DNA of 64,000 bases. Source: Areca catechu (taxonomy: Eukaryota > Streptophyta > Magnoliopsida > Arecales > Arecaceae). The stretch is taken from contig CM038039.1 of NCBI GenBank assembly GCA_021397845.1, forward strand, positions 6,069,731-6,133,730, read 5' to 3'. The notes below the pieces were generated by a model that ran no database searches, was not told the DNA's origin, and saw only the letters and a list, made by a program, of their open reading frames with translations. This document shows positions 30,766 through 42,672 of the stretch, piece by piece. The translations under genes were made by a program, and so were the position numbers. Within the stretch, counting starts at the first letter, position 1. Each line of letters starts with the position of its first letter.

Positions 30766-31124
30766 TAAAATAATTATTTTAAAATTTAAAAATATGTATA
30801 ATTTTTTTAACCTGTATAATGCAGTAATAACAAATATATGAAATCTCATTGCATGCATTCTTCATACATCCAAATATAAATCTAAATATAAAATTCATTA
30901 TAATCTAATATAATAAAATTTGTTACACATATCTGTTTAACAAAATTAAAAAATATATAAAAATATAAGATATAAAATAACAAAAAGTCAAGGTCAGTGA
31001 TCTGCAAGAGGTAGGTCGTCACCCTGTCCATGAGGATCCGATGCTCGAAAAGCCTATATAAAAAATATTTAAAATGTTTAATTTGCAAAACTATGAATGA
31101 CAATATATTACATAAATTATTGAT

Positions 31125-32101
31125 TTAATATAAGAATATACATTTAATATAATATATATGTACTTGAAATGGAACAAGCATCTGTATGATAGATATAAGC
31201 CACTCAATGTGCTCTTTCATGCTCTCCATCACGGCTCTATCGACGGTACGGCTCTGTCGTATCTCCTCTATCTCCTCCTCGAGTCTATAAACACGTGCAT
31301 CCTGAGCAGTTTCTGTAGCCTCATGTGTATGTCTATTGACCGCAAATAACTGAGTGGGGGTGACTCCAACTCTATAGCCCCTCACTCGATCATAGCGCCC
31401 CAGCTCCATCAACTCTGTAAACACCTCGACCTCAATGCGACTACTCTGCATAGACGCTGTAAAATTATCGACATGCTCGGCAATAAGAGCTGTAGCTCTT
31501 TCCTGTATTAATTTAGAAAAATTAGTTAGATCTTAAAGACTAACAAAATCAAATTTAAATTGTTGCATGAAATAAATTGTAAAAAAACTTACACATATAT
31601 CTTTCGACTCATCTCTGACAAAAGTATCATCACGATGAGTATGAATCATCCGGTAAAACTCTACCTGACCGAGTTCCCTCCCATACTCATCCATCTACAA
31701 GAAAAATTATAATTTTAAGTAAATAATTCAAATAAATTTAAAAATTATTTAAGTACCACGATATGTATATATATCATGATACATCATCTATGATAAGTAT
31801 ATGTATCACGGTACATATATATGTACCGCGATACATATATGTACCGCGATACATCGTCCATAATACATATATATATCGCAATATATTTTTCATAATATAT
31901 AATATTAGCTTCATTAAAGTGTATAAATACTTTAATATTAAAAATATAAGCAAATAGTTTAAGAAACTTACGAACTTCTATCTGACTCGCGCGTAACCTT
32001 TGGACCTGATGTATGGAAAACAGACAGAGCTACTCGTGTAGCTCTACCAATATCAGAATATGTTTGCAAAATCAAATAAATAACTTCTTATATCCAAATA
32101 G

Positions 32102-32149
<48 letters not shown>

Positions 32150-33060
32150 ATATAATATACAATATAAACTAAATATTTTAATAAACTTGCTTCAAAGAAA
32201 TTAGAAGATACATGTCCTCTCTCGAAAAACCAATAATGAACCAACTCCACCCACTGATGAAGGAGTACATCAAGAGGACAAGTACCAACTACTTGCTCCT
32301 TTGTCATACCTGGCAACTTGTACTTCATCTTCAACTGTGCTTTATATTCTTTCAATTTTTGGTTGAGGGACTTCAGTACAAAATCGATGGAGGGAGTATA
32401 AACTTGGACTGCAAAAGAAAATAATTAGTAAGAATATAAAACATAACATAATATTTCAACTATGCAAGATAACAAATAATTTAATACCAGTTTTTTTCCT
32501 ATACAACTCGTAGAATCTCTATTTTATACATCAGAAGCATGTCATTCCACTTTGCATAACTTAGTGGACAAAGTTGATGCCTCCGCGCAACTATCCCTAA
32601 AGAACTCAATAAGTTGGTGGCTTTTTTAATTGGTTGCGCCAACTCATTATACTCAATCACTATCTTCTCACCCTCGTGCATCTGCCATACATCCCATACT
32701 ACTGTGGGCCCGCGCTCACGTGTAACCCTCCCAGATCTATCTGTATAGAAATAGATAAAAGTAAGCTATAGTAAAAAGTATAATGAAATTTTATCTAACC
32801 AAGGATATTGAAATAAATTATCTTGAATGTATAGCTTATTATCTGCTGGATCAATGGGAAGATCATGATGCCCCGAGGATGATGGACCTGTAGTAGACTG
32901 GTGTGCCGAAGGACTGGATGCAACATCCGGTACGGACGAAGGACCGGCATGAACATCCTATGTTAAAGAAGTACTGGCCTCAACCTACTATGCCGAAACA
33001 GAAGTATTGGCCTCTGTCCATGAGTGCTGAAACTGCACACCAAGAAATCATCGCGAGCGC
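31125..33060 (-). pseudogene. CACTA Transposase_24 (TNPA-side) gene, several exons
   Basis: Minus-strand segments in 5'-3' order match the plant Transposase_24 (Ptta/En/Spm) layout as I know it: a Ser/Pro-rich N-terminus (about 33050-32800), RGPTVVWDVWQMHEGEKIVI and SLGIVARRHQLCPLSYAKW (about 32743-32499), LKMKYKLPGMTKEQV and QWVELVHYWF (about 32430-32180), SVFHTSGPKV (about 32030), LGQVEFYRMIHTHRD (about 31690) and SRIEVEVFTELMELGRYDRV with GVTPTQLF (31451-31350). A C-terminal coiled coil ends near 31170. AT-rich gaps between blocks look like introns; one contains a TA microsatellite (32106-32143). Stops in the N-terminal part suggest decay. Confidence 0.78.
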
Positions 33061-33299
33061 AGCATAGCGTCACCTATCACTTACATCAGAGTCAGAATTA
33101 GTGAAGATAAATATTAATTTAATATAATAATTACTACAGATTGCATACCTTACAAAATTTAATACCAATAAGAATCAAGCATTAGCACTTTTTTCAAATT
33201 CCATCCTAACCAAGGATACTGTAGCATGTACGTCATCAGTTGATAAAAAATTGAATGGCATGGAATGCGTATAACTATCATCATCGTCATCATCTTTTA

Positions 33300-33760
33300 G
33301 CTATTTTTCTATATCATATAAGTCTCGAGGTTTTGTTTTAATAACAGTAGCCTAATCTTTATTTTTTGTATCTTGTACAAAAAATACTTGACGAGCTTGA
33401 GAAGAAAAAAAAAGGGATCATCCTTCAATAAGACATCAGTATGTATCAACCTTATAAAATTTATAAGTATAAATCCATTTGCATCTTTTTTCAAACCCCT
33501 TGATAAGTTTATATCCACCCAATCATATCTAAATAATATAACTTTAAAGGTTCCATAGTAATCTAACATATATATATCTTTAAGTGCACCATAATAAATC
33601 TTTCCATCAGCTTCCACCAAAACACCATTATTCTGTATTTTTTTAAATTTCTCGCGATCTTTAGTATGAAATTTAAAATCATTGATATGAAACTATTATA
33701 TCCGATGACAACTTCGTTAGGTCCTCAAACCAGGATTATTAATTTATCTGAATAATTTCT
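33300..33760 (-). pseudogene. CACTA DUF4216-like segment
   Basis: The minus-strand frame 33309-33620 reads YYGALKDIYMLDYYGTFKVI, LFRYDWVDI, and ANGFILINFIRLIHTD followed by DDPFF. This is the pattern of DUF4216, usually the C-terminal part of the CACTA TNPD protein. It lies downstream of the DUF4218 segment, as expected. Confidence 0.78.
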
Positions 33761-33959
33761 CTCCATTATTGATACCTAAAAAATAATAAGAAATGTTAAC
33801 AAGATTTTCGATGATAAATCTATTTATATATATTTTAAATATATGTCAAACCTGTTTTGAAAGCTATGTAGGAAATAACTTGACTAACCATCACTGCTCA
33901 ATCCTTGGATTAGGTCGAGTGCTACATTAGCTTGTCGCCGAGATATTAAAAATTCACTG

Positions 33960-34640
33960 CATAAAATTTATATTTATTAATATAGTTTAAAAAATAAGAT
34001 ATGATATTTAAACTTGAAATATGTTAAATATGCTAACCTTCGATAGTTAGATATTATTTTACTATGAAGTAACACATAACGATGTGCCTGTGCAATTGAT
34101 TTCTGTTCCAATACAATACTTTCACCTTTTTCCATTACTCTTTCAGTAGTAGAAAACTTATACAACTCTGCATTATCTACGAAATCATTATACCATTGAA
34201 GTCTATTAAACATAGTATCTACACTTTGAAGATATCTTGAACAAAATATCAAACGTTCTTCAGCAATATATCCTTTAGCAATCAAACCCTCTGGATAGGC
34301 TCTATTTCATATATAATCTTTCAATTTCACAAGATACCTACAATATTTAAAAATTTATTTACATATCATCATGATGCTACTTTTATTAAAAATTATATAA
34401 AGATTAAAAATTGACAATAATATCTCTCAATAGGATACAAACATTTATAGTATACCGATCTACCAAACTTGAGTTTTGAAACTAAGTGAATGAGTAGATT
34501 TTCCATAATAATAAAAAATTCAGGTAAAAAAATCTTCTCCATCTGACAAAGTGTAACCGCAACATCCAACTTCAACTGATCAAGCTCTCCAAGATCAATA
34601 ACCTTTGAATATAATACCTTAAAGAATGATGATAAACGAA
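33960..34640 (-). pseudogene. CACTA DUF4218-like segment
   Basis: 34393-34575 gives VTLCQMEKIFLPEFF and LVSKLKFGRSVYYKCLYPIE, the core of DUF4218 (relatives: TLCQLEKIFPPSFF...YRWMYPFER). 33977-34285 continues with IAKGYIAEERLIFCSRYL and QAHRYVLLHSKI. The order relative to TNPD and DUF4216 is normal for CACTA. An AT-rich gap separates the two parts and may be an intron. Confidence 0.8.
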
Positions 34641-34649
34641 TTATAACTA

Positions 34650-35584
34650 TAAGAACTCATTTAGGCACTGATGATCTTGAAGCTATTGAAAAGATATCTT
34701 GCATCAATATGTGACCATCATGATTTTTGAGATTAAAAATTTCTCGATCTTTAAGATGCATGCATTTTGAAATGTTAGATGCATATCCATCAAGTACTTT
34801 AATATTTTTCAATAATGTCAAAAAATTATCTTTTTCTTGAGCAGATATAGTATAAGATGCATGAGGCAAATAAATTTTATCATTAGCAAGCATTTTGGAA
34901 TGAAGCTCATGTCGGATACCCAATTCTTGTAAATCCATTCAGGCTTTAATGTTATCTTTGGTCTTTTCATCAAGATTCAACAATGTTTCAAGCAGATTAT
35001 CACATAAATTCTTCTCTATGTGCATGACATCAAGATTATGTTGAATAAGATTATGTTCCTAATAAGGTACGTCAAGAAGATACTTTTTTTTCTATAAATG
35101 ATTGCTGGGCTGTTTTATAGATAATATATATGTCTTTCTCATTTTCATTTTCAAAAAAATTATCAGGATTTTCAAATACATGTGCATCCATAGTACCAGT
35201 AGTCACTTCTTCTGTCAATCCTTCTTGATCATCCCTTCCTCATTTTTAGAAGCCTTTGAGAATTTACCGTATATGCAATTGATGGAATCTATTTATCTAG
35301 AACATTAGTTCTAGAAGGTGAAATAGATGCACATCCTATTTCTATGGTACCATCAAATAAATCTTGCTGAATACGAAACGGATGATTTGGTTCTAACCAT
35401 CGACGATGTCCCATATAACAAAATTTTCTTCCATGTTTTAATCAAATTGAATGTATCAAATCTGCACAATAAGGGCATGCAACCCGTCTTTTTATACTCC
35501 AGCTAGATAAATTGGCATATGCTAGAAAATCATTAATAGTCCATAATAAAGCTGTTCGTAGTTTAAATGTTTCACTATTAGAAG
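34650..35584 (-). pseudogene. CACTA TNPD transposase (Transposase_21), C-terminal side of split
   Basis: Starts on the minus strand directly at the element B junction (SETFKLRTALLWTINDFLAY, SSWSIKRRVACP), then KHGRKFCYMGHRRWLEPNHP with nearby stops, a block around LDVMHIEKN, and the open frame 34657-34938 (MDLQELGIRHELH...LKNHDGHILMQDIF). These are the standard Transposase_21 to DUF4218 transition blocks. The N-terminal half lies at 62760-64000. Broken by the 27-kb insertion and by stops. Confidence 0.88.
35580..35584. other. Target-site duplication AGAAG (left copy) of element B
   Basis: Identical to 62755-62759 and directly flanks the LTR termini. Confidence 0.93.
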
Positions 35585-38500
35585 TGTTGCCGATCTAACC
35601 GCGGTGGCATGTAGCTTGTGAGCTGGCACCGGTTCTCGGACTCTCCTACCTTGAGATCTCAAAGCCTCCGGTCCTGTAAAATAAGGTCAGAGACCCGGGC
35701 CGGGGATTCCGGCAGGGGCACTCCGACGATCAAGTTCGAGGGCGGCCAGATGGAACAGGTCCTCTAAGGTGGGTTCCCTAAGGATTCTCGTGCTTAAAGG
35801 AGATTTAGATGAAAGCAATGTGAGGAAGAGAGGAATAGAAGCCCAGTTTCCTGCACTGGGTTCATCGAGCTTGTGCCTGGGGACTTCTTGGAGGTCTCAG
35901 GATCATTCTCTCGGTACTTTTTCATTTTTTTGACTTACCTTTCCGTTCGCTTTTACCATCCCTTCTATACCACCGGACTGCCTTCAACCCCCATTATCTC
36001 CCCCCAGGCTCTCAAAGATCTCTGGATCCTCTTTTTCTTTCTCCTTCAAGCTCGGGAGTTAAGTGGCCGGCATGCCTCGTCCGCCATGTATCACGAAAGG
36101 GGAAAACTGGCAAGACCTCGAGCCGAGGGCGGGAGCCCTCCTTTCGGGGCGTTGATGGTGGGCTTCTAGTTGTTTCAGGCCCATACCCGCAAGGATTTCA
36201 TTCCTCGATTGCGGGGTCCTGTTTAATTGATGTAAATGAGGTTTCGCATATCGCTGCAGGCTGTACTAGTGCCCTATACGGGATGCGGTGCACGCCGATT
36301 CTAGTGGCGACCTCGTAACTCGTGCCTTTACCTCCCCGAGGCTTTGCAAAGTAAGGCTGACTTCAGCCGAGGCAGACCCGTCAGGGGGTGCCACTTGGAG
36401 GAGAAGCAGGGGCTGCCAGCTTCGACCGAGGTGGACCCCTCCTGGGTGGACACCTGGCGAAGGGGCAGAGAGAGGCTCGACTTCAACCGAGGTGGGCCCA
36501 TCTTGGGGTGCCACCTAGCGAAGGAGTAGCAGAGCCCGGCTCGACCTTGGCAGAGGTGGACCCATCTTGGGGTGCCACCTGGCGAGGGAACAGGGGGCCA
36601 CCATCTTCGGCCGAGGTGAACCCCTCCTGGGTGGACACCTAGCAAAGTGGTAGAGAGAGGCTCGACTTCGACCGAGGTGGACCCGTCTTTGGGTGCTACC
36701 TGGCGAAGGAGCAGGAGAGCCCGGCTTGACCTCGGTAGAGGTGGACCCATCTTCGGGTGCTACCTGGCGAGGGAGCAAGGGCCGCCAGCTTCGGCCGAGG
36801 TGGACCCCTCCTGGTTGGACATCTGGCGAAGTGGCAGAGAGAGGCTTGATTTCGACCGAGGTGGACCCGTCTTGGGGTGCCACCTGGTGAAGGAGCAGGA
36901 GAGCCCGGCTTGACCTCGGCAGAGGTAGACCCGTCTTGGAGTGCCACTTGGCGAGGAAGCAGAGGACCGCCTGCTTCGACCGAGATGGATCCCTCCTAGG
37001 TGGATACCTGGCAAAGTGGCAGAGGGAGGCTCGACTTCGATCGAGGTGGACCCGTCTTGGGGTGCCACCTGGCGAAGGAGCAGGAGAGCTCGACTCAACC
37101 TCAGCAGAGGTGGACCCATCTTGGGGTGCCACCTGGCGAGGGAGCAGGGGGCCGCCAGCTTCGGCCAAGGTGGATCCCTCTTGGGTGGCCACTTGGCAAA
37201 GTGGCAGAAAGAGGCTCGACTTCGACCGAGGTGGACCCGTCTTGGGGTGCCATCTGGCGAGGGAGCAGGGGCCACCAGCTTCGGCCGAGGTGGACCCTTC
37301 CTGGTTGGACACCTGGCGAAGTGGCAGAGAGAGGCTCGATTTTGGCCGAGGTGGACCCGTCTTGGGGTGCCACCTGGTGAAGGAGCAGGAGAGCCCGGCT
37401 TGACCTCGGCAGAGGTGGACCCGTCTTGGGGTGCCACCTAGCGAGGAAGCAGAGGACCGCCTGCTTCGGTCGAGATGGACCCCTCCTAGGTGGATACCTG
37501 GCGAAGTGGCAGAGGGAGGCTCGACTTCGACCGAGGTGGACCTGTCTTGGGGTGCCACCTGGCGAAGGAGCAGGAGAGCCCGACTCAACCTCAACAGAGG
37601 TGGGCCCGTCTTGGGGTGCCACCTGGCGAGGGAGCAGGGGGCCGCCAGCTTCGACCAAGGTGGATCCCTCCTGGGTGGACACCTGGCGAAGTGGCAGAGA
37701 GATGCTCGACTTCGACCGAGGTGGACTCGTCTTGGGGTGCCACCTGGCGAAGGAGCAGGAAAGCCCGGCTCGACCTCGGTAGAGGTGGACCCATCTTGGG
37801 TTGCCACCTGGCAAGGGAGTAGGGGTCCGCCAGCTTCGGTCGAGGTGGATCCCTCCTGGGTGGACACCTGGCGAAGTGGCAGAGAGAGGCTCGACTTCGA
37901 TCGAGGTGGACCCGTCTTTGGGTGCCACCTGGCGAAGGAGCAGGAGAGCCCGGCTCGACCTCGGTAGAGGTGGACCCGTCTTGGGGTGCCACCTGGCGAG
38001 GGAGCAGGGGGTTACCATCTTCGGCCAAGGTGGACCCCTCCTGGGTGGACACCTGGCGAAGTGGCAGAGAGAGGCTCGACTTCGACCGAGGTGGACTCGT
38101 CTTGGGGTGCCACCTGGCAAAGGAGCAGGAGAGCCCGGCTTGACCTCGGCAGAGATGGACCCGTCTTGGGGTGCCACCTGACGAGGGAGCAGGGGGCCAC
38201 CAGCTTCGGCCGAGATGGGCCCCTCCTAGGTGGACATCTGGTAAAATGGCAGAGAGAGGCTCGACTTCGGCCAAGGTGGACCCATCTTAGGGTGCCACCT
38301 GGTGAAGGAGCAGGAGAGCCCGGCTCAACCTCGGCAGAGGTGGACCCATCTTGGGGTGCTACCTGGCGAGGGAGCAGGGCCGCCAGCTTCGGTCGAGGTG
38401 GACCCCTCCTGGGTGGACACCTGGCGGAGTGGCAAAGAGAGGCTTGACTTCGACTGAGGTGGACCCGTCTTGGGGTGCCACCTGGCGAAGGAGCAGGAGC

Positions 38501-38603
38501 GCCATTTCTCGAGCGGTGGAATTTTGAAAGAAAAATCCACATGGCACCGGTGGCATCCAGCTGGATCTGACACACGTTCCATGTCAGCATTGTAGCCATA
38601 TCA
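35585..38603 (-). repeat. Element B 3' LTR (left), 3019 bp, with satellite-like array
   Basis: The outer 750 bp and the last 120 bp match the right LTR; the middle (about 36400-38500) is a tandem array of about 12 units near 185 bp, each made of three related sub-units near 62 bp (core GACCGAGGTGGACCCGTCTT, then GGGGTGCCACCTGGCGAAGG). The minus-strand TATA position reads TATAGAA (35963-35969), weaker than in the other LTR. Long ORFs on both strands (up to 450 residues) come from this stop-poor repeat. Confidence 0.93.
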
Positions 38604-38629
38604 GTTGCCCCCCATCCCCAGGTCCCATC
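38604..38629 (-). other. Element B polypurine tract
   Basis: On the minus strand, GGGGATGGGGGGCAAC abuts the 3' LTR; almost entirely purine. This fixes the element's orientation. Confidence 0.8.
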
Positions 38630-39118
38630 GAAGCATCATGGCTTGAGACATGGGGAGTTAATGCAGAGATGATATGGAAAAGGCAAAAATCCCGTGCCAT
38701 AATTGCCATGATCGCTGCCGCCGCTTCTGCTGCACCCGAGACCCTGTGGAAGGCTGCAACGTGCGCGCGTTTGACGGGCCATTAATACGCCATTTCAAAA
38801 TCGAGGTAGTTTCCATCGGACCGAAGCATCGATGTTGGGCGTGCCTCCACGTGGCGGTCATCTGATGGCCCAGGATGGAAAGAGGCGTACGGTTGTTGTT
38901 GATTGAGTTTGAAAAGGAAGGGAACTTTCCGGAAATGAGGCCTCTCAGCTTTCTCACACCTCACCGGCAGTTGCAGTGATCTCCCTTCATCTCCAAGGGG
39001 TTGCTATTCCTTTGGTTCAAAACATCCCGGTGAGTGCCTGTGACCTTTTCCCTTCTTCTTCTATCTCCTGTTTCTTCGCTACTCCGAACCCCGTTTCCTT
39101 CTTGTTTTTTCTTCCTCG

Positions 39119-41441
39119 ATGGCACGTCGCTGTCATGTTTCTTCAAACCCGGACGAGGCCGGCCCTTCCCGGTCGAGGACTCCGTCATCTTCCTCCTCAG
39201 AGGGGGAAGAGATTCCGGCCAAGGTCTAGAGGTAGCTTCGGCTGGGGGCTGTGACCATAGGCATCCCTAGGGGTCCTAAGTATCCCCCTATAATTCTTGC
39301 ACGTCCCATTTCTTCTCTTCCTCCTCCGGTGGCGGAGGTCTCTTCTTCTGGTCCCTCTGGTTATACCTCAACGATGACTAGAGACAACCTTTCCTGGATC
39401 TGGGACACCTATGGGATCCCGAATTCAATCCGCCTTTCACTCCCAGGACCTAGGGACCGAGTAACCTCGAGTGGCCCTGGGAAGGTCGCCTTCTACGAAG
39501 ACTTCCTTGTTGGAGGTCTTCGTTTCCCCCTTCATCCCTTCTTTCTTTTCTTTCTCAGTCACTTCCGACTTGTCCCAACCCAGTTGGCTCCCAATGCCAT
39601 CCGGGTCATCTTTGCTTTCATCATTTTCTGCCACTTTCACGGGTTCGTTGCCTATTTCTCCCTCTTCAGGGCCCTCTTCACCCTGAAACGCTATTATGCT
39701 GATTATGGCTGGTGGTATATTTCACCCTGGCCTAGGTGCCTTAGGTTTGACCTCCCCTCATCAATCAAGGGCTAGAAGAATCGCTTCTTCTTCGCCTCGA
39801 TCGAGGACGTCGACTGGGCCTGGAGTGAGCCAGACCGGTTCCCGAACTGGAACTCCCAGGTTAAGCCGGCGGACCAGGAGGTCTACACCCAGATGCTGGG
39901 TGATGTGGTCCCGGCTCTCGATGTTCTGCTTCCAGAGCAGAATTTATTCGAGGCAGGGATCAGTCCCATCAGGGAGTTGGGTGAGACCCCGAATCTCCTC
40001 CTTTCGCCTTCATTTTCTGCTCTGCACTTCTTTTCTTTTATACTGGCCTAATTGTCTCTTTCTTTCAGGCATAAAGTTCTCTATCGAAAGCCTGATGGAA
40101 GGCGCCCGGAATAGGGACGCTGCCGAGGGAGCCCAGGAAGCCCCAGCGAAGAGGGCTCGTACTGAGGCGAGCCAGGGGCCCACGCGCACTCCTGCCATTA
40201 CCAGTCCCGGGGCAACGGGTCCTACTCCGAGGCCGCCTCAGTCCCGTGCACCCGATGTCCCCATCGTCGAGCTCGATAGGGTCAGGGGAGAGAGGAGACC
40301 GAAACCTCCTCGGGCGATGCCTGCTCCGGTTGCCACGTCGGTCACCTCTGCGGTGGCCACCAGGGTGACGGCGGCCCCACCGGCCGCCGCAGCGCCCAGC
40401 AGAGGGGCAGCCACTCTACCTGTCACCGACACTCACATTTCTCCCCCAAGTCTCGCCACCAGCTCCTTCATTATCCGCGATCAAGGGCTCACGGAGAGGA
40501 TGATGGAGTTCGCGAGCACCCCTCGGGACCACCGTCTGAGGGGCGGTCGGGATTATGCTGATGTGCTGCTCGGGATCCTCCCATTGCTCTTCATGGTAAG
40601 CCCCGGACTCTTATCTTTTAATGTTCCAGTTGGATCTTATTGACATCCCATCTTTTCCTTGACGCTGTTCGGGACTGATGTTCTATTGCCGAGGAACTTC
40701 CTCTCGGGCTATGCCAAGAAAGATGCCGAGAAGGAGAAGAGGCTCGACAAACTCGCAGCTGACATAAAAGACCTCATGAAGAAGGGGGTCGAGCTGCGAG
40801 AGAATAACCAGGCCCTTCGGACAGACCTTGGTCGCGCCGAGGGGCGCGTGAGGGAGCTGGAGGCCTCTCTATCGGAGGAGAGGATCTTGAACCAACACCA
40901 TGCTGAGGACGACACGGTGGAGGTGTCACGCCTCAGAGCTCAATCTCGGTCTCTGGAGCACCAGGTTGAGGAGGTCCTCAAGGAGCTCAATGCAGCCAAG
41001 GACAAGAACTCCTACATCAACGAGCTGTTGGAGGCATCCAAGAAGGAGGCGCAGGAGGCTGTGCCGAAGTTCCGGGCGTCAGAGGAGTTCACGGCTGAGC
41101 TGCACGAGGCGGCCGTCGACTCCTTCCTGAAGGGCTTTGAGGTGTGTCAGGAAAAGGTAAGTTCCTTTTTCCCCGAGCTCGACCTCAATGGAGTCGTCCT
41201 AGGCGGTCGAAGGGAGGAGCCCGGCGAGGGAGCTTCAACTGCGATGGTTGCTGAGGTGGCGGCTCCCGAACAGCCTTCAGACGACGCTGCCGGTGGAGAG
41301 GTTGCCCCCCAGCTGGAGGAGGATGCGGCTGCAGCGAAGAAGCCCTGTGGCTCCATTTCTTTTTCTTCACTTTGCTCTCATATAAGCTTATTTCCTTTTT
41401 CTTTCTTTGGGTCACCCGGCATGTCAGGGCCCATTTTGTAA
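39119..41441 (+). pseudogene. Antisense accessory gene, copy 1 (element B)
   Basis: Opposite strand to gag-pol. ATG at 39119 (MARRCHVSSNPDEAGPSRSR), then TAG codons at 39227 and 39233. The same frame continues through a Transposase_28-like domain (FYEDFLVGGLRFPLHPFF, PNAIRVIFAFIIFC, YADYGWWYISPW), with TAG at 39773 where relatives have tryptophan, up to REL. A phase-1 intron fits 39981-40068 (GTGAGA...TTTCAG) and restores the frame into GIKFSIESLMEG, a Pro/Ala-rich linker, and RDYADVLLGILPLLFM. A second donor (GTAAGC, 40596) follows. 40659-41441 encodes a long coiled coil (AEKEKRLDKLAADIKDLMKK on) and the motif GFEVCQEKVSSFFPELDLNG shared with element A. No clear TATA box. Function unknown. 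Confidence 0.75.
39981..40068 (+). other. Intron in accessory gene copy 1 (88 bp)
   Basis: Donor GG|GTGAGA, acceptor TTTCTTTCAG|G, pyrimidine-rich before the acceptor. Splicing joins GAGTTGG to GCATAAAG and keeps one frame across, which is unlikely by chance. Confidence 0.65.
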
Positions 41442-41468
41442 GAAACTTCTCATTAGAAATGAAAGTTC

Positions 41469-42055
41469 CTATTTCATTGACTTGTTCCTTCTTTCCCTTT
41501 GCTCGGCCTCGACCCACTTCGTGAAGTAGTCGATAGCCATAATTAAGAACCTCCGTTGCCCAGACGCCGGGGGAAAAGGCCCGAGGAGACCCATACCCCA
41601 CTGAGCAAACGGCCACGGGACGGAGAGTTGAGAGAGCAGAGCAGCAGGTTGACGTTGCACCACAGCGTGTCGCTGACACCGATCGCACCTCTTTACAGAG
41701 TTAGCTGTGTCTTCTCTCATTGTCTCCCAGAAATAACCTTGACGGAGGGCCTTATATGCCAACGTTCTGCCCCCTACATGCTTCCCGCAGATGCCCTCAT
41801 GGATCTTCTGGAGCATAAGGGCGGCTTCGATGGGTCTCAAACACTTAAGGAGTGGGTAGGAATAAGACCTCTGGTACAGCAGCCCGTCCTTCAATATGAA
41901 CCGTGCGGCCTTCCTCTTAATGAGGCCAGCCGCCATGCGATCCTTGGGCAAGGTGCCGTTGGTAATGTACTCGACGTACTTATCCATCCAGCAGGGCTTT
42001 GGGTTGACCTGCTGGACCTCCATGGACGTATCGTAGCTCGGGGCTTTAAGATGGG
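41469..42055 (-). pseudogene. Integrase fragment, displaced copy (element B)
   Basis: A 184-codon minus-strand frame nearly identical to part of the main integrase (55740-56290). It covers the linker from RNase H, the zinc site (KIHEGICGKHVGG, CDRCQRH) and the first catalytic aspartate region up to FTKWVEAEQ, then runs into unrelated sequence. It keeps the zinc histidine that the main copy has lost. Junctions are at about 41505 and 42056. Confidence 0.88.
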
Positions 42056-42672
42056 ATGTCCAGCAGAGGGGCAGCCACTCTACCTGTCACCGACACTCAC
42101 ATTTCGCCCCCAAGTCTCGCCACCAGCTCCTTCATTATCCGCGATCAAGGGCTCGCGGAGAGGATGATGGAGTTCGCGAGCACCCCTCGGGACCACCGTC
42201 TGAGGGGCGGTCGGGATTATGCTGATGTGCTGCTCGGGATCCTCCCATTGCTCTTCATGGTAAGCCCCGGACTCTTATCTTTTAATGTTCCAGTTGGATC
42301 TTGTTGACATCCCATCTTTTCCTTGACGCTGTTCGGGACTGATGTTCTATTGCCGAGGAACTTCCTCTCGGGCTATGCCAAGAAAGATGCCGAGAAGGAG
42401 AAGAGGCTCGACAAACTCGCAGCTAACATAAAAGACCTCATGAAGAAGGGGGTCGAGCTGCGAGAGAACAACCAGGCCCTTCGGACAGACCTTGGTCGCG
42501 CCGAGGGGCGCGTGAGGGAGCTGGAGGCCTCTCCATCGGAGGAGAGGATCTTGAACCAACACCATGCCGAGGACGACACGGTGGAGGTGTCACGCCTCAG
42601 AGCTCAATCTCGGTCTCTGGAGCACCGGGTTGAGGAGGTCCTCAAGGAGCTCAGTGCAGCCAAGGACAAGAA
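42056..42672 (+). pseudogene. Accessory gene copy 2, 5' part (element B)
   Basis: Repeats 40391-41000 of copy 1 almost exactly, starting within the linker (SRGAATLPVTDTHISPPSL), through LLGILPLLFM, the GTAAGC donor, and the coiled coil. At AAKDKN it is cut by element C. The apparent 135-residue ORF to 42730 includes 19 residues read from the C LTR. Continuation at 54021. Confidence 0.85.
42668..42672. other. Target-site duplication AAGAA (left copy) of element C
   Basis: Identical to 54021-54025; the uninterrupted site is present in accessory copy 1 (GACAAGAACTCCTAC). Confidence 0.95.

Noticed and set aside
36515..37867. 450-residue minus-strand ORF and other long ORFs on both strands in the element B LTRs (also 61200-62780)
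   Set aside because: They arise from a stop-poor, GC-rich tandem repeat whose 185-186-bp unit keeps frames open in several registers. No domain is present, and they are open on both strands at once.
41150..41170. AAG|GTAAGT as a third intron donor in the accessory gene of element B
   Set aside because: Reading straight through gives EKVSSFFPELDL, which matches the unspliced motif in element A, so this site is probably not used.
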